Shown one piece after another: positions 7,662-14,314 of a DNA stretch of 60,897 nucleotides (within the stretch, counting starts at the first letter, position 1; the number at the start of each line of letters is the position of its first letter). The position numbers and the translations under genes were made by a program. The stretch comes from Sphingomonas yantingensis. Lineage in GTDB: Bacteria > Pseudomonadota > Alphaproteobacteria > Sphingomonadales > Sphingomonadaceae. The notes beneath the pieces are model-generated. The model was given only the letters and a program-made list of their open reading frames with translations. It ran no database searches and was not told the origin of the DNA. The stretch lies in NCBI RefSeq assembly GCF_014199325.1, contig NZ_JACIJJ010000008.1:1-60897 (forward strand), in the 5' to 3' direction.

Positions 7662-7691
7662 GACCCTGCCCCCCACCGTTTTGACAGGGTC
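7662..7691. repeat. Inverted repeat, 7-bp arms
   Basis: GACCCTG (7662-7668) and CAGGGTC (7685-7691). The loop contains most of the 17-bp direct repeat unit that recurs at 7910. Confidence 0.5.
7667..7683. repeat. 17-bp direct repeat, copy 1
   Basis: TGCCCCCCACCGTTTTG is found here and again, identically and in the same orientation, at 7910-7926. In both places it lies partly or wholly inside a hairpin-forming sequence, which argues for a shared function. Confidence 0.7.
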
Positions 7692-7724
7692 ATCGTCCCT
7701 TTGACGTGCGGCGTTCCGCACTAT

Positions 7725-7763
7725 GCAAAATCGCTCTGACAGACGCCGAGATCGCGATTTTGC
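7725..7763. repeat. Inverted repeat, 10-bp perfect arms
   Basis: GCAAAATCGC (7725-7734) and GCGATTTTGC (7754-7763) with a 19-nt loop. The last base of the right arm is the first base of the next inverted repeat, so the two could form alternative structures. Confidence 0.65.
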
Positions 7764-7794
7764 GCTATGTCAGAATGGTCATTTTGACATAGCG
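7763..7794. repeat. Inverted repeat, 10-bp perfect arms
   Basis: CGCTATGTCA (7763-7772) and TGACATAGCG (7785-7794) with a 12-nt loop. On the plus strand an A run follows; read from the minus strand, TTTTT precedes the stem, so it is not a standard terminator for either direction. Confidence 0.65.
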
Positions 7795-7815
7795 AAAAAC
7801 TTGGGCGCAATACCG

Positions 7816-7838
7816 TAAATCTGGGGGTCCCAGATTTA
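7816..7838. repeat. Inverted repeat, 10-bp perfect arms, 3-nt loop
   Basis: TAAATCTGGG (7816-7825) and CCCAGATTTA (7829-7838) around GGT. It is a compact perfect palindrome-like element with no T run after it, so an operator or single-strand structure is likelier than a terminator. Confidence 0.65.
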
Positions 7839-7901
7839 GCGAGAATTTGCAGGGCAGGGTCAGCACTCACGCCTATTTGAGGCGCGATTACACGACTTTC
7901 C

Positions 7902-7927
7902 GCAAAACGTGCCCCCCACCGTTTTGC
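7902..7927. repeat. Inverted repeat, 7-bp arms, holding the second 17-bp direct repeat
   Basis: GCAAAAC (7902-7908) and GTTTTGC (7921-7927). The 17-bp direct repeat copy 2 occupies 7910-7926. Confidence 0.55.
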
Positions 7928-8178
7928 ATAGCAAATTGCACGCAAACCATATGCTGAATCGAGGTGAAGACGGCTTCGCCTATGGTGGCGCGGGGCGGCG
8001 CCAGGTCCTCCTGCCGACGTGATCGGCTTCCGGAAGGCGGCAGCGCAGGGTGCGCTGAAACGATAAGGAAGCGGTTCGTCGACGGCCGGGGGAGAAGGGG
8101 GTAGTCGAGAGCTTAGGATTTGGTCGTGAGCGTCTTCTTGGCGAACAGCGAAGTGCCGCAATCCCCGACGCCTCATCC

Positions 8179-8331
8179 CTACGCGAACAAACTGACGATC
8201 GTAAGCGCGCATCCGGCCAGACAGGCCGCGACACCAGCTATCCGGACGCGCCGTCGCTTGCGGATTTCGCCGGCCATCAACAGAGCAGCGCCGCCGAGCA
8301 GCAGCACCAGACCGGCATCGCCTGCCGTCAC
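8179..8331 (-). CDS. Small two-helix membrane protein (50 residues)
   Basis: A short gene starting with GTG at 8331 and ending with TAG at 8179. Its start overlaps the stop of the upstream minus-strand gene as GTGA, the arrangement of translational coupling. The product has two hydrophobic segments, about residues 6-21 (AGLVLLLGGAALLMAG) and 31-50 (IAGVAACLAGCALTIVSLFA), joined by a strongly basic turn EIRKRRRVR. By the positive-inside rule the turn should be cytoplasmic. I recognise no family. The coupling and the clean hydrophobic pattern support a real gene; no homologue was checked. Confidence 0.55.
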   Translation of the reverse strand: MTAGDAGLVLLLGGAALLMAGEIRKRRRVRIAGVAACLAGCALTIVSLFA

Positions 8332-8714
8332 GCCGGGAGACCCGCGTCGACGGCCTTCTTCCGAAAGACGGCTTCGATGAAATCGGGGCAGGCGGCCTGG
8401 TGCGCCTCGATCACTTTCAGCCAGTCCCTCAGCGTCACCAATGCCCAGAAGTCGCCTTCGGAAAGGTTCAGGTATGCATCGTCCCCGACGATTTCGGCGT
8501 AGCCGCGCGAATTGAACAGCCAGGCGATCGCGTCGTCTTCGGAACCGGTAAGCGCGATCAGCGCACCGAGAAGCTCGATCAGGATGTCGCGTGCATCCAC
8601 GCCATAGCGACCGCCGGGGTCATGGAGCATGACGTCGATGAAGTCCGAGCAGTTATCGGCTTCACGCCAGAGGCGGTCCAGCATGGCATCGCTGACGGGG
8701 TGGGTGGAATGCAT
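8328..8714 (-). CDS. Hypothetical protein, acidic, about 128 residues
   Basis: Start ATG at 8714 is preceded by GGAG at a suitable distance; the in-frame extension to 8771 has no such signal. The product is acidic, rich in Asp/Glu, Leu and Ala, with no signal peptide or membrane segment. It contains NCSDFIDVMLHDPGGRYG and DDAIAWLFNSRGYAEIVG. I do not recognise the family. It is followed, with a GTGA overlap, by a gene for a small membrane protein, so the two probably work together. It is divergent from the LuxR-type gene at 8857. Confidence 0.6.
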   Translation of the reverse strand: MHSTHPVSDAMLDRLWREADNCSDFIDVMLHDPGGRYGVDARDILIELLGALIALTGSEDDAIAWLFNSRGYAEIVGDDAYLNLSEGDFWALVTLRDWLKVIEAHQAACPDFIEAVFRKKAVDAGLPA

Positions 8715-8856
8715 CCTGATCGCTCCGCTTATGGCGATCGGATGGATACCGACCGTAGCTTCTCCGCGCATTCGTCGAAACCACTAGTGAAAATTACGGA
8801 TATGCCCGCCGACGCGAGGCTTGGGGGGCTCTTGGGTCTTGAACAGATCCAGGAAA

Positions 8857-9093
8857 ATGAAGGTGAATTTCTATCCCAACGTCAGGCTTACCTCGAGAGA
8901 GGAAGAGGTTTGCCGCCTCGTCATCAAGGGCCTTTCAGCCGCGGAGATCGGGCACTGTCTCGGCATATCGGCTCGAACGGTCGATCAGCATTGCAACAAC
9001 GTCAGCCTGAAGCTGGGTTCGGAAAATCGGGCGCACATGGTGGCGCACTTGCTGGTTCGGGGCTTGATCGTGATAACGACGGCCGACCTGTGA
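8857..9093 (+). CDS. Small LuxR-type HTH regulator (stand-alone DNA-binding domain)
   Basis: 78 residues from ATG at 8857, with AGGA just upstream; TTG at 8821 would add 12 residues. LTSREEEVCRLVIKGLSAAEIGHCLGISARTVDQHCNNVSLKLG is a complete GerE/LuxR helix-turn-helix, including the RTVDQH recognition helix. No receiver or ligand-binding domain is attached. Such minimal regulators act as dimers or with partner proteins. A second, membrane-linked LuxR-type protein lies 460 bp downstream. Confidence 0.8.
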   Translation: MKVNFYPNVRLTSREEEVCRLVIKGLSAAEIGHCLGISARTVDQHCNNVSLKLGSENRAHMVAHLLVRGLIVITTADL

Positions 9094-9162
9094 TCAAACT
9101 GTGGCGGTTGAGCGCCGTACCCCCGCTGCTTCGTCACAGCAGACCAAGCCGCCTTCGCTCCC

Positions 9163-9336
9163 TCAGGCGCCCCGGACGCGGGCGGCGGCGTGGTTGGTGC
9201 GAGTCGTGAAGCGGTCGCGGCGCGCTGCTTGAACCACACCGATCCGGCGGTCAGCTTCGGCGATGATCTCGCGCAGGGCGGTTGCCAGCGTCTTCGCGAC
9301 GCCCTGCCGTTCGAATGCGGTCCCAACGTCCCACAC
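9163..9336 (-). CDS. Possible small protein of unknown function
   Basis: A 57-codon minus-strand frame from GTG at 9336 to the stop at 9163, convergent with the LuxR-type gene. It reads like coding sequence (high third-position GC, helical pattern with AFERQGVAKTLATALREII). It extends in the same frame, without a better start codon, to about 9500, so it may be the remains of a longer gene. No domain is recognised and there is no clear ribosome binding site. Confidence 0.3.
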   Translation of the reverse strand: MWDVGTAFERQGVAKTLATALREIIAEADRRIGVVQAARRDRFTTRTNHAAARVRGA

Positions 9337-9552
9337 GTCGCGGGCCGCCGCGTCTGCGCAGAATATGATTGCGTCAGATTGGACCTTTCTTACTCGGAAC
9401 TGAACGTTTAGCTGACCCTTAAGGATGCTACTCCGATCCGAATTGCATCGAAGAAGGGCGCAACGAGTGATCAGTGAACGGTTGGGTCGGGATCAATCCG
9501 ACACGCGCCCGCGCGGCTTCGACAGCGTTGGTGCCGCGCTCAACGTCGCTTC

Positions 9553-10017
9553 GTGACCGGATCCCCTTCCCATACGCTGCCCAAGCTCACCGCGCGTCAA
9601 CACGACTGCATGCGCCTGGCCAGCAAGGGCAAAACCAACAAGGAAATCGCGTACGATTTGGGGCTCTCGATCAAGACGGTCGACGGCTATGTCGACGGAG
9701 CCAAGACCGGCCTCGGTGTGATCTATCGCCGCCATGCGGTCGCCAAGTATCAAGAATTGTTCGAAAATGCATCCCCCGGGGAATCAAACCCGGTTGAGGG
9801 AAATTCTTCTTCACCTGTACCCGAACCCCAGCAACCAGCGGTCGAAGCACCGGCGGGGCGAGGGATGGAGTGGCTGACCATGCTGCTTCGTCTGACGGTC
9901 ATCCTTGGATTGACGCTCCTCCTCACCGGCGGTCTTTCCCTGGGAGCACAATGGGCGGTGTATTCAATCGCGTATTACAACGCGGTGAGGTCACCCCTGA
10001 CAGGGGAAAATCGATGA
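9553..10017 (+). CDS. Membrane-anchored LuxR-type HTH protein
   Basis: 154 residues from GTG at 9553. Residues about 12-56 form a LuxR-type helix-turn-helix (LTARQHDCMRLASKGKTNKEIAYDL, SIKTVDGYVDGAKTGLGV). A Pro/Glu/Ser-rich linker follows, then one strong C-terminal transmembrane segment (about 106-132, WLTMLLRLTVILGLTLLLTGG). A DNA-binding domain tethered to the inner membrane by its C-terminus suggests regulation tied to envelope state. The stop overlaps the next gene as ATGA, so the two are probably co-translated. Confidence 0.75.
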   Translation: MTGSPSHTLPKLTARQHDCMRLASKGKTNKEIAYDLGLSIKTVDGYVDGAKTGLGVIYRRHAVAKYQELFENASPGESNPVEGNSSSPVPEPQQPAVEAPAGRGMEWLTMLLRLTVILGLTLLLTGGLSLGAQWAVYSIAYYNAVRSPLTGENR

Positions 10018-10355
10018 TCAAACGGGACGTGCTGGAGTTCATCACAAAGCTCGACGGTGCCGAGGCGGGCTGCGATGCGGCGCTGGCCAGCTACACGCAA
10101 TTGATGGCCTCAGCGCAGGCTGTCGAGGGTTTGAAGTTCGGGGAGAGCCAGGCAGTCTATGCCGACATCGCCGAAGCGATGAACCTGCATCTGCGCGGGC
10201 GTTTTCACCTTGCCCGTGCCCACGCCAAGGCACTCGAGATTGCCGAGCGGCGCGAGCTGATCCCGCACGCGTGGGGCGATACGATACCGACGACGAATGC
10301 TGAGCGCGATGCGCCGGCGGCGTCGATCGAGACGCATCTACGCGCTGTCGCATAA
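10014..10355 (+). CDS. Hypothetical protein, about 113 residues
   Basis: Start ATG at 10014 overlaps the previous stop and has AGGGGA upstream. The product begins MIKRDVLEFITKLDGAEAGCDAALASYTQLM and looks largely helical; there is no signal peptide. No family recognised. It sits between the membrane-anchored HTH protein and a small membrane protein, and the close packing suggests one operon from 9553 to at least 10809. Confidence 0.6.
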   Translation: MIKRDVLEFITKLDGAEAGCDAALASYTQLMASAQAVEGLKFGESQAVYADIAEAMNLHLRGRFHLARAHAKALEIAERRELIPHAWGDTIPTTNAERDAPAASIETHLRAVA

Positions 10356-10371
10356 CCCGACACGGGATCGC

Positions 10372-10809
10372 GTGAGCCCCACCTTCTTCTTTGCTGCGCT
10401 CGGGATCATTTCGTTGCTCGCCATTTGGCGCGGCGGTGGTCCCGAGCGGTGGGTGGCTCTGATTCTGTTGTTTACGGCGGTGGCGGATCTCGCCTTCGTG
10501 CTGACGGCAGGACAGTTGGTGACGCGCGATATCCGTATCCTAGTGCTCGATTGCGCGCTTGCCATCGCCATCACGATCATTGCGCTGCATGCCGAACGCT
10601 ATTGGCCGATGCTGATCGCGGCATTTCTGATCGTCGGCGCGGAATTGCAGATCGGGGTCTGGCTGGCGCCCGTGCACGAACAACAGGTCTTCAAGGTGGC
10701 GCATGCAGCGTCAGCCTATCCGGTCCTGTTCACGCTACTGGTCGGAACGTTGCGCCATTGGTGGCGCACCCGAAAACGACCAGAGCGGGACTGGACTGTC
10801 TTTCGATAA
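10372..10809 (+). CDS. Small integral membrane protein, four predicted helices
   Basis: Start placed at GTG 10372 (VSPTFFFAALGIISLL), because earlier in-frame starts give an unlikely poly-Arg leader. About 145 residues with four hydrophobic stretches (near residues 3-19, 26-46, 53-72 and 76-96), then a region with QVFKVAHAASAYPVLFTLLVG and a basic tail. This resembles small membrane proteins encoded near regulators in sphingomonads, but I cannot name a family. Confidence 0.6.
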   Translation: MSPTFFFAALGIISLLAIWRGGGPERWVALILLFTAVADLAFVLTAGQLVTRDIRILVLDCALAIAITIIALHAERYWPMLIAAFLIVGAELQIGVWLAPVHEQQVFKVAHAASAYPVLFTLLVGTLRHWWRTRKRPERDWTVFR

Positions 10810-10819
10810 GGGGCGTTCG

Positions 10820-11254
10820 ATGCCTTTCGTGGATTCCGAGATTCAGCAAATTGCCGATCGGCTGCGTTCCATCAGTCTCGAGGTCAAAAAGCTGCCGAAC
10901 ATTCAAGATGTTCACACTATCCCCGTGGGTATGACGGAGGCGGCTCGAAGGGCGGAGCAGCTGTATCTAACACGCAGGCGCCGGGATAAAGTGTTCGAGA
11001 GCTTCGACCTTTTCGGCGAGCCGGCGTGGGACATCATGCTCGATCTGCTCGTGATGCAGGCGCACGATCGACGGGTAGGCGTCAGCTCGTCCTGTATCGC
11101 ATCGGCATGCCCCTCAACCACAGCGTTGCGACACATCAAGAGGCTTGAGGACCACGGGCTGATCACCGTGACTGATGATCCTTACGATCGGCGCAGGCGG
11201 TACATGGAGCTAACTTCAACCGCTCTGGACCTGCTTCGCACTGCGCTCGCCTAA
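10820..11254 (+). CDS. Winged-helix DNA-binding protein, MarR-like
   Basis: 144 residues from ATG at 10820, preceded by AGGGG at proper spacing. An N-terminal helical part (DSEIQQIADRLRSISLEVKKL) is followed by a winged helix: ASACPSTTALRHIKRLEDHGLITVTDDPYDRRRRYMELT, in which the DxRxRxxxLT wing is typical of MarR-like regulators. It lies 10 bp after the membrane-protein gene and probably belongs to the same transcription unit. Target unknown. Confidence 0.8.
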   Translation: MPFVDSEIQQIADRLRSISLEVKKLPNIQDVHTIPVGMTEAARRAEQLYLTRRRRDKVFESFDLFGEPAWDIMLDLLVMQAHDRRVGVSSSCIASACPSTTALRHIKRLEDHGLITVTDDPYDRRRRYMELTSTALDLLRTALA

Positions 11255-11296
11255 ATACCGATCGTCGTCACCCGAGGCTTGAGGTACAATCGCTGA

Positions 11297-11566
11297 ATGA
11301 TGATGGACGATCCCTTCTCCGGCGAGCCAATGAGCGAAGGGGAAATCGCGGACTGCGTCGAAGCGCTTCTGCGCACCTATGGGAACGAGGCAGGGGCGTT
11401 CCTGATCCGCGAGCTGGAAGGCGCGTCCAATTCGTCCGCCCGATCGAATTGGACGAGCATCGCAAGTCGCTATGCTGATCTCGTGGAGCGAACCGCGGAC
11501 GCCCACCGATCCACGCTTCTGGAGATCGAAGCTCGAGTGAAGGCGTCGGGCGTAACTCTTAACTGA
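11297..11566 (+). CDS. Hypothetical protein, 89 residues
   Basis: ATG at 11297, 42 bp after the winged-helix gene. The product is acidic and helical (MSEGEIADCVEALLRTYGNEAGAF) without membrane or signal sequence. No family recognised. Co-orientation with the upstream regulators suggests the end of the same unit. Confidence 0.5.
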   Translation: MMMDDPFSGEPMSEGEIADCVEALLRTYGNEAGAFLIRELEGASNSSARSNWTSIASRYADLVERTADAHRSTLLEIEARVKASGVTLN

Positions 11567-11725
11567 TCTCGTGCTGCCTTTTCAGGCCGCTTCCAGCTTC
11601 ACCGACGTCGTAAAGCCCCGATCGCCGAGCGCGTGCGCGACCTCGGCGATCAGCCATTTCGCGTCCGAGATCTCCTGCTCCAGCCCCTTCACCGTCGCGC
11701 GCTGCTGGCGCAGATCGACGGGCGC

Positions 11726-12289
11726 ATGCCCGAAAGGCTGGCCAGGCTGGAGACCGAGGTCGCCGGATGGGACCGCTACGTGCCCGCCCGCCCGCCCGCG
11801 CCCGACGCCTGTTTCGTGCCGGTCATCGCCGTCGCGCCGACGCCGGCGGGCTTCGACCTGACCGTCGGCTTCACGCTGATGCAGGGCGACCAGAAGTTGG
11901 CCGGACAGGGCGTGCGCGCCGCGCTCACCCCGACGCGGCTGCCCGAGGGGACCGGCGCCGACGACCGCGCCGCCGACCTGTCGGCCGCCTATGCCGCGGG
12001 GAATGCCGAGCAGAAGAAGCGGATGGCCGCGGCGCTCGGCAATCTCGCGCTCGGCATCTACCGCAATACCGAACTCGTGGGACAGGCGCCGGCGATGATC
12101 CAGGGGGTGGGCAGCAACCCGTCGATGCTGACGCGGATCGGCCAGTTCAAGCTCGCCGCCAGCCTCTTGGGCTTGCAGGGCAAGGGGTTGGCTGGGATCG
12201 CGACCAGCATGCCGAAGCTCTTTTCGGCGATGAAGGTAAAGGCTCCGGCCGCCGCCTCGACCAGCGAGGCCGAGGAAATCGCGCTCTGA
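11726..12289 (+). CDS. Hypothetical protein, about 187 residues
   Basis: Frame open from 11633; ATG at 11726 is the most reasonable start because the 5' part of the longer frame (11582-11692) reads better as coding on the opposite strand. Visible features are APAPDACFVPVIAVAPTP, a helical middle (NAEQKKRMAAALGNLALGIYRNTELVG) and a C-terminal STSEAEEIAL tail. No family recognised. It may be the surviving 3' part of a larger gene, given the overlapping minus-strand remnant. Confidence 0.45.
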   Translation: MPERLARLETEVAGWDRYVPARPPAPDACFVPVIAVAPTPAGFDLTVGFTLMQGDQKLAGQGVRAALTPTRLPEGTGADDRAADLSAAYAAGNAEQKKRMAAALGNLALGIYRNTELVGQAPAMIQGVGSNPSMLTRIGQFKLAASLLGLQGKGLAGIATSMPKLFSAMKVKAPAAASTSEAEEIAL

Positions 12290-12604
12290 TCCGCCCTCGC
12301 CGCCCCTGCCTTCCCACGGCGGGGGCGGCGACAAGGCCCCATCTGCCCCTGACCGCAACAGGTCCGCCGCGCCTCCCCTGCCCGTCGGCACCGCCGCGCA
12401 CAGATTCTTGCGCGTAAACCGGTAACGATTGTCATTATGGTGGATTTTGGGTGAAGACGGCGCGAAGAACCCGTTATCGAAGAAATGGTTCCCGACGGTC
12501 GCCGCGTCGATGAAAATGGCGGCAGCGGTAGAGGATTGGGGTAGTACGCCGTGAGAGTGTTGTGGGGCGTCGGCAATGCGGGGGTAGCGCCGCGGGAACG
12601 GGAA
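12290..12604. other. Intergenic region upstream of the type I secretion operon
   Basis: About 315 bp with no gene I can support. Bases 12410-12480 are noticeably less GC-rich than the surroundings (ACCGGTAACGATTGTCATTA and following) and are the likely promoter region of the TolC-ABC-HlyD operon. I see no terminator-like hairpin for the preceding gene. Confidence 0.5.
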
Positions 12605-14314
12605 ATGCCGATGGGCACGATGCGGCGCGATTCGCATCGTCCGGGCTTCCGCGCCGGCCTGTCCGCCGCGCTCCTCGTGCCGCTGGCACCCGCGCTTGCC
12701 CAGACGCCTGCTGCCCCGCTCCCGTCCTCGGTTCCGCCCGGCCAACCGCAAGGGTCGCTGATCGCCGACCCGCAACAGGGGGCGACGCCGCGCCCGCTGC
12801 CGCCCGGCCCCCCGGTTCAGGCCGCGCCAGTGCCCGCGCCCGTGCCGTCCGGCTCGCCGCTGTCGCCCGCACCGGCGCCGAGGCCGCTCCAGATCGGGCC
12901 GGGCATCGCGCCGTTCGCGCCCGCCACGCCGCGCGGTACGCTGCCGCCCGGGCCGGGCGAGACGGCGCTGCCGCGCCAGGCGCAGGCGGGGGGGCTCCCG
13001 GTGCCGAGCGGCGATCCGCTCCGCATCGACGCCGACGCCGACCCGATCCTGCGACTCGCGCGGACCCAGACCGCGACCGACACCTTCGCGCGCGCGATTC
13101 AGGCGGCGGTGACGCGCAACCCCTCGCTCGACGAGGCAAGCGCGCAGGTCGAGGAAGCGCGCGAGGTGCGCAGCGAGGCGCGCGCGCGCACCCTGCCGAC
13201 CGCCGACCTGTCGATCTCGACCTTCCAGGTGATCGATCGCGCCTTTTCCAACGATCCGGGCAACGTGCTGGAGCGGTCGCGTCCGAGCGCGCGGACCGAC
13301 GGGCTGCTGCGCGTGCAGCAGCCGGTCGTCGATTTCGGCGCATCCGGTGCCCGCATCCGCGCGGCGCAGGCGCGGCTCACGGGCGCGCAGGCGAGTGTCG
13401 AGGACACCGCGACCCGCCTTGCGCTCCAGGCGGTGTCGGCATGGTACAACGTCTATGGCTACCGCACGCTGGTGCGGCTGAGCGAGGCGTTCGGCAACAG
13501 CCAGCGCGAGATCCGCCGCGGCGTCGAGGCGCGGATCAGCCAGGGTGCCGCGGCGACCGGCGATATCGCGCAGGTCGACAGCTACATCGCTTCCTCCGCG
13601 GCGCAGCTTGCCGATTTCCGCCGCCAGCTGGCCAGCGCGGAGGCGCAATATGCAGCCGTCGTCGGCGAGCCCGCGCCCGCCGATCTGGCGCGCGCGCCGG
13701 TACCGGCACTGGGCGGCATCACCGCCGCGACGCTGCCGGGCGAGACCGACCGGCTGCCGCTGGTCCGCGCGGCGCGGCAAGGCGTCCAGGCGGCGCGCGC
13801 CGATGTGCGGGCGTTGCAGGGCGACCGCCTGCCGCAGCTTTCCGCCGGGATCGATGCCGGGCGGTACGGGATCATCGAGACCGCCCGCGATTACGACGTC
13901 CGCGGCAGCCTGACGCTCAGCATGCGGATCGGCGGCGGCATCGACCAGCGGATCGGACAGGCACGGGCGCGTGCCGGCGGGGCCGAGGCGCGGTTGCGCC
14001 GCACGCTGATCGAGGTGCGCCGCGATGCCGAGATCGCGCTCGCCGACGTCGCCGCGTTGAGCGACGCGCAGGAAGCGATCCGGGAAAATTACCTCGCGAG
14101 CCGGCGCTCGCGCGACGTGCTGGCCGAACGGTTCCGCGTGTCGCGCGGCACGCTGTTCGACCTCTTGGCGGCGGACAACAATTATTTCGGCGTCGCCGCA
14201 CGCTTCATCCAGACCACGATCGAGCTCGACACCGCGCGCTATGCGCTGCTTGCCCGCACCGGGCGGCTGCTCTCCGCGCTTGATATCCAACCCGCCGCGC
14301 TGGAACCCCGATGA
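12605..14314 (+). CDS. TolC-family outer membrane protein of a type I secretion system
   Basis: 569 residues from ATG at 12605, preceded by GGGAACGGGAA; GTG at 12551 would add an unlikely leader. It has a signal peptide (FRAGLSAALLVPLAPALAQ), then an unusually Pro-rich region of about 100 residues, then the two alpha-helical repeats of an outer membrane efflux protein (for example TRLALQAVSAWYNVYGYRTLVRLSEA and LRRTLIEVRRDAEIALADVAAL). These trimers form the outer-membrane channel that takes proteins directly from the ABC/HlyD pair. The stop overlaps the ABC gene as ATGA. Confidence 0.88.
   Translation: MPMGTMRRDSHRPGFRAGLSAALLVPLAPALAQTPAAPLPSSVPPGQPQGSLIADPQQGATPRPLPPGPPVQAAPVPAPVPSGSPLSPAPAPRPLQIGPGIAPFAPATPRGTLPPGPGETALPRQAQAGGLPVPSGDPLRIDADADPILRLARTQTATDTFARAIQAAVTRNPSLDEASAQVEEAREVRSEARARTLPTADLSISTFQVIDRAFSNDPGNVLERSRPSARTDGLLRVQQPVVDFGASGARIRAAQARLTGAQASVEDTATRLALQAVSAWYNVYGYRTLVRLSEAFGNSQREIRRGVEARISQGAAATGDIAQVDSYIASSAAQLADFRRQLASAEAQYAAVVGEPAPADLARAPVPALGGITAATLPGETDRLPLVRAARQGVQAARADVRALQGDRLPQLSAGIDAGRYGIIETARDYDVRGSLTLSMRIGGGIDQRIGQARARAGGAEARLRRTLIEVRRDAEIALADVAALSDAQEAIRENYLASRRSRDVLAERFRVSRGTLFDLLAADNNYFGVAARFIQTTIELDTARYALLARTGRLLSALDIQPAALEPR

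Larger units (their letters stand above)
7496..8178. other. Gene-poor stretch with clustered inverted repeats
   Basis: I see no convincing gene here; open frames such as the one at 7721-8212 on the minus strand lack any recognisable domain or start signal. The stretch is less GC-rich than its neighbours, and between 7662 and 7927 it is packed with overlapping inverted repeats and a direct repeat, listed separately. It could hold an accessory origin, an origin of transfer, recombinase accessory sites or the promoter region of flanking genes. Confidence 0.6.

Noticed and set aside
6437..7684. A 415-codon plus-strand frame opposite the Cre-like recombinase
   Set aside because: The minus strand carries a full catalytic set, and the plus frame shows only shadow composition and ends in the repeat region.
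7763..7794. Inverted repeat considered as a rho-independent terminator
   Set aside because: The stem is followed by A on the plus strand, and on the minus strand the T run comes before rather than after the stem, so neither direction gives a terminator.
7721..8212. A 163-codon minus-strand frame across the inverted-repeat cluster
   Set aside because: There is no domain, no ribosome binding site and mixed codon usage; its length is explained by chance, and the small GTG-started gene at 8179-8331 uses another frame.
9775..9790. A CCCCCGGGGAATC sequence considered as a fourth parS-like site
   Set aside because: Only the GC core matches. The TGTTTC/GAAACA arms are missing, and the sequence lies inside the coding region of the membrane-anchored HTH gene.
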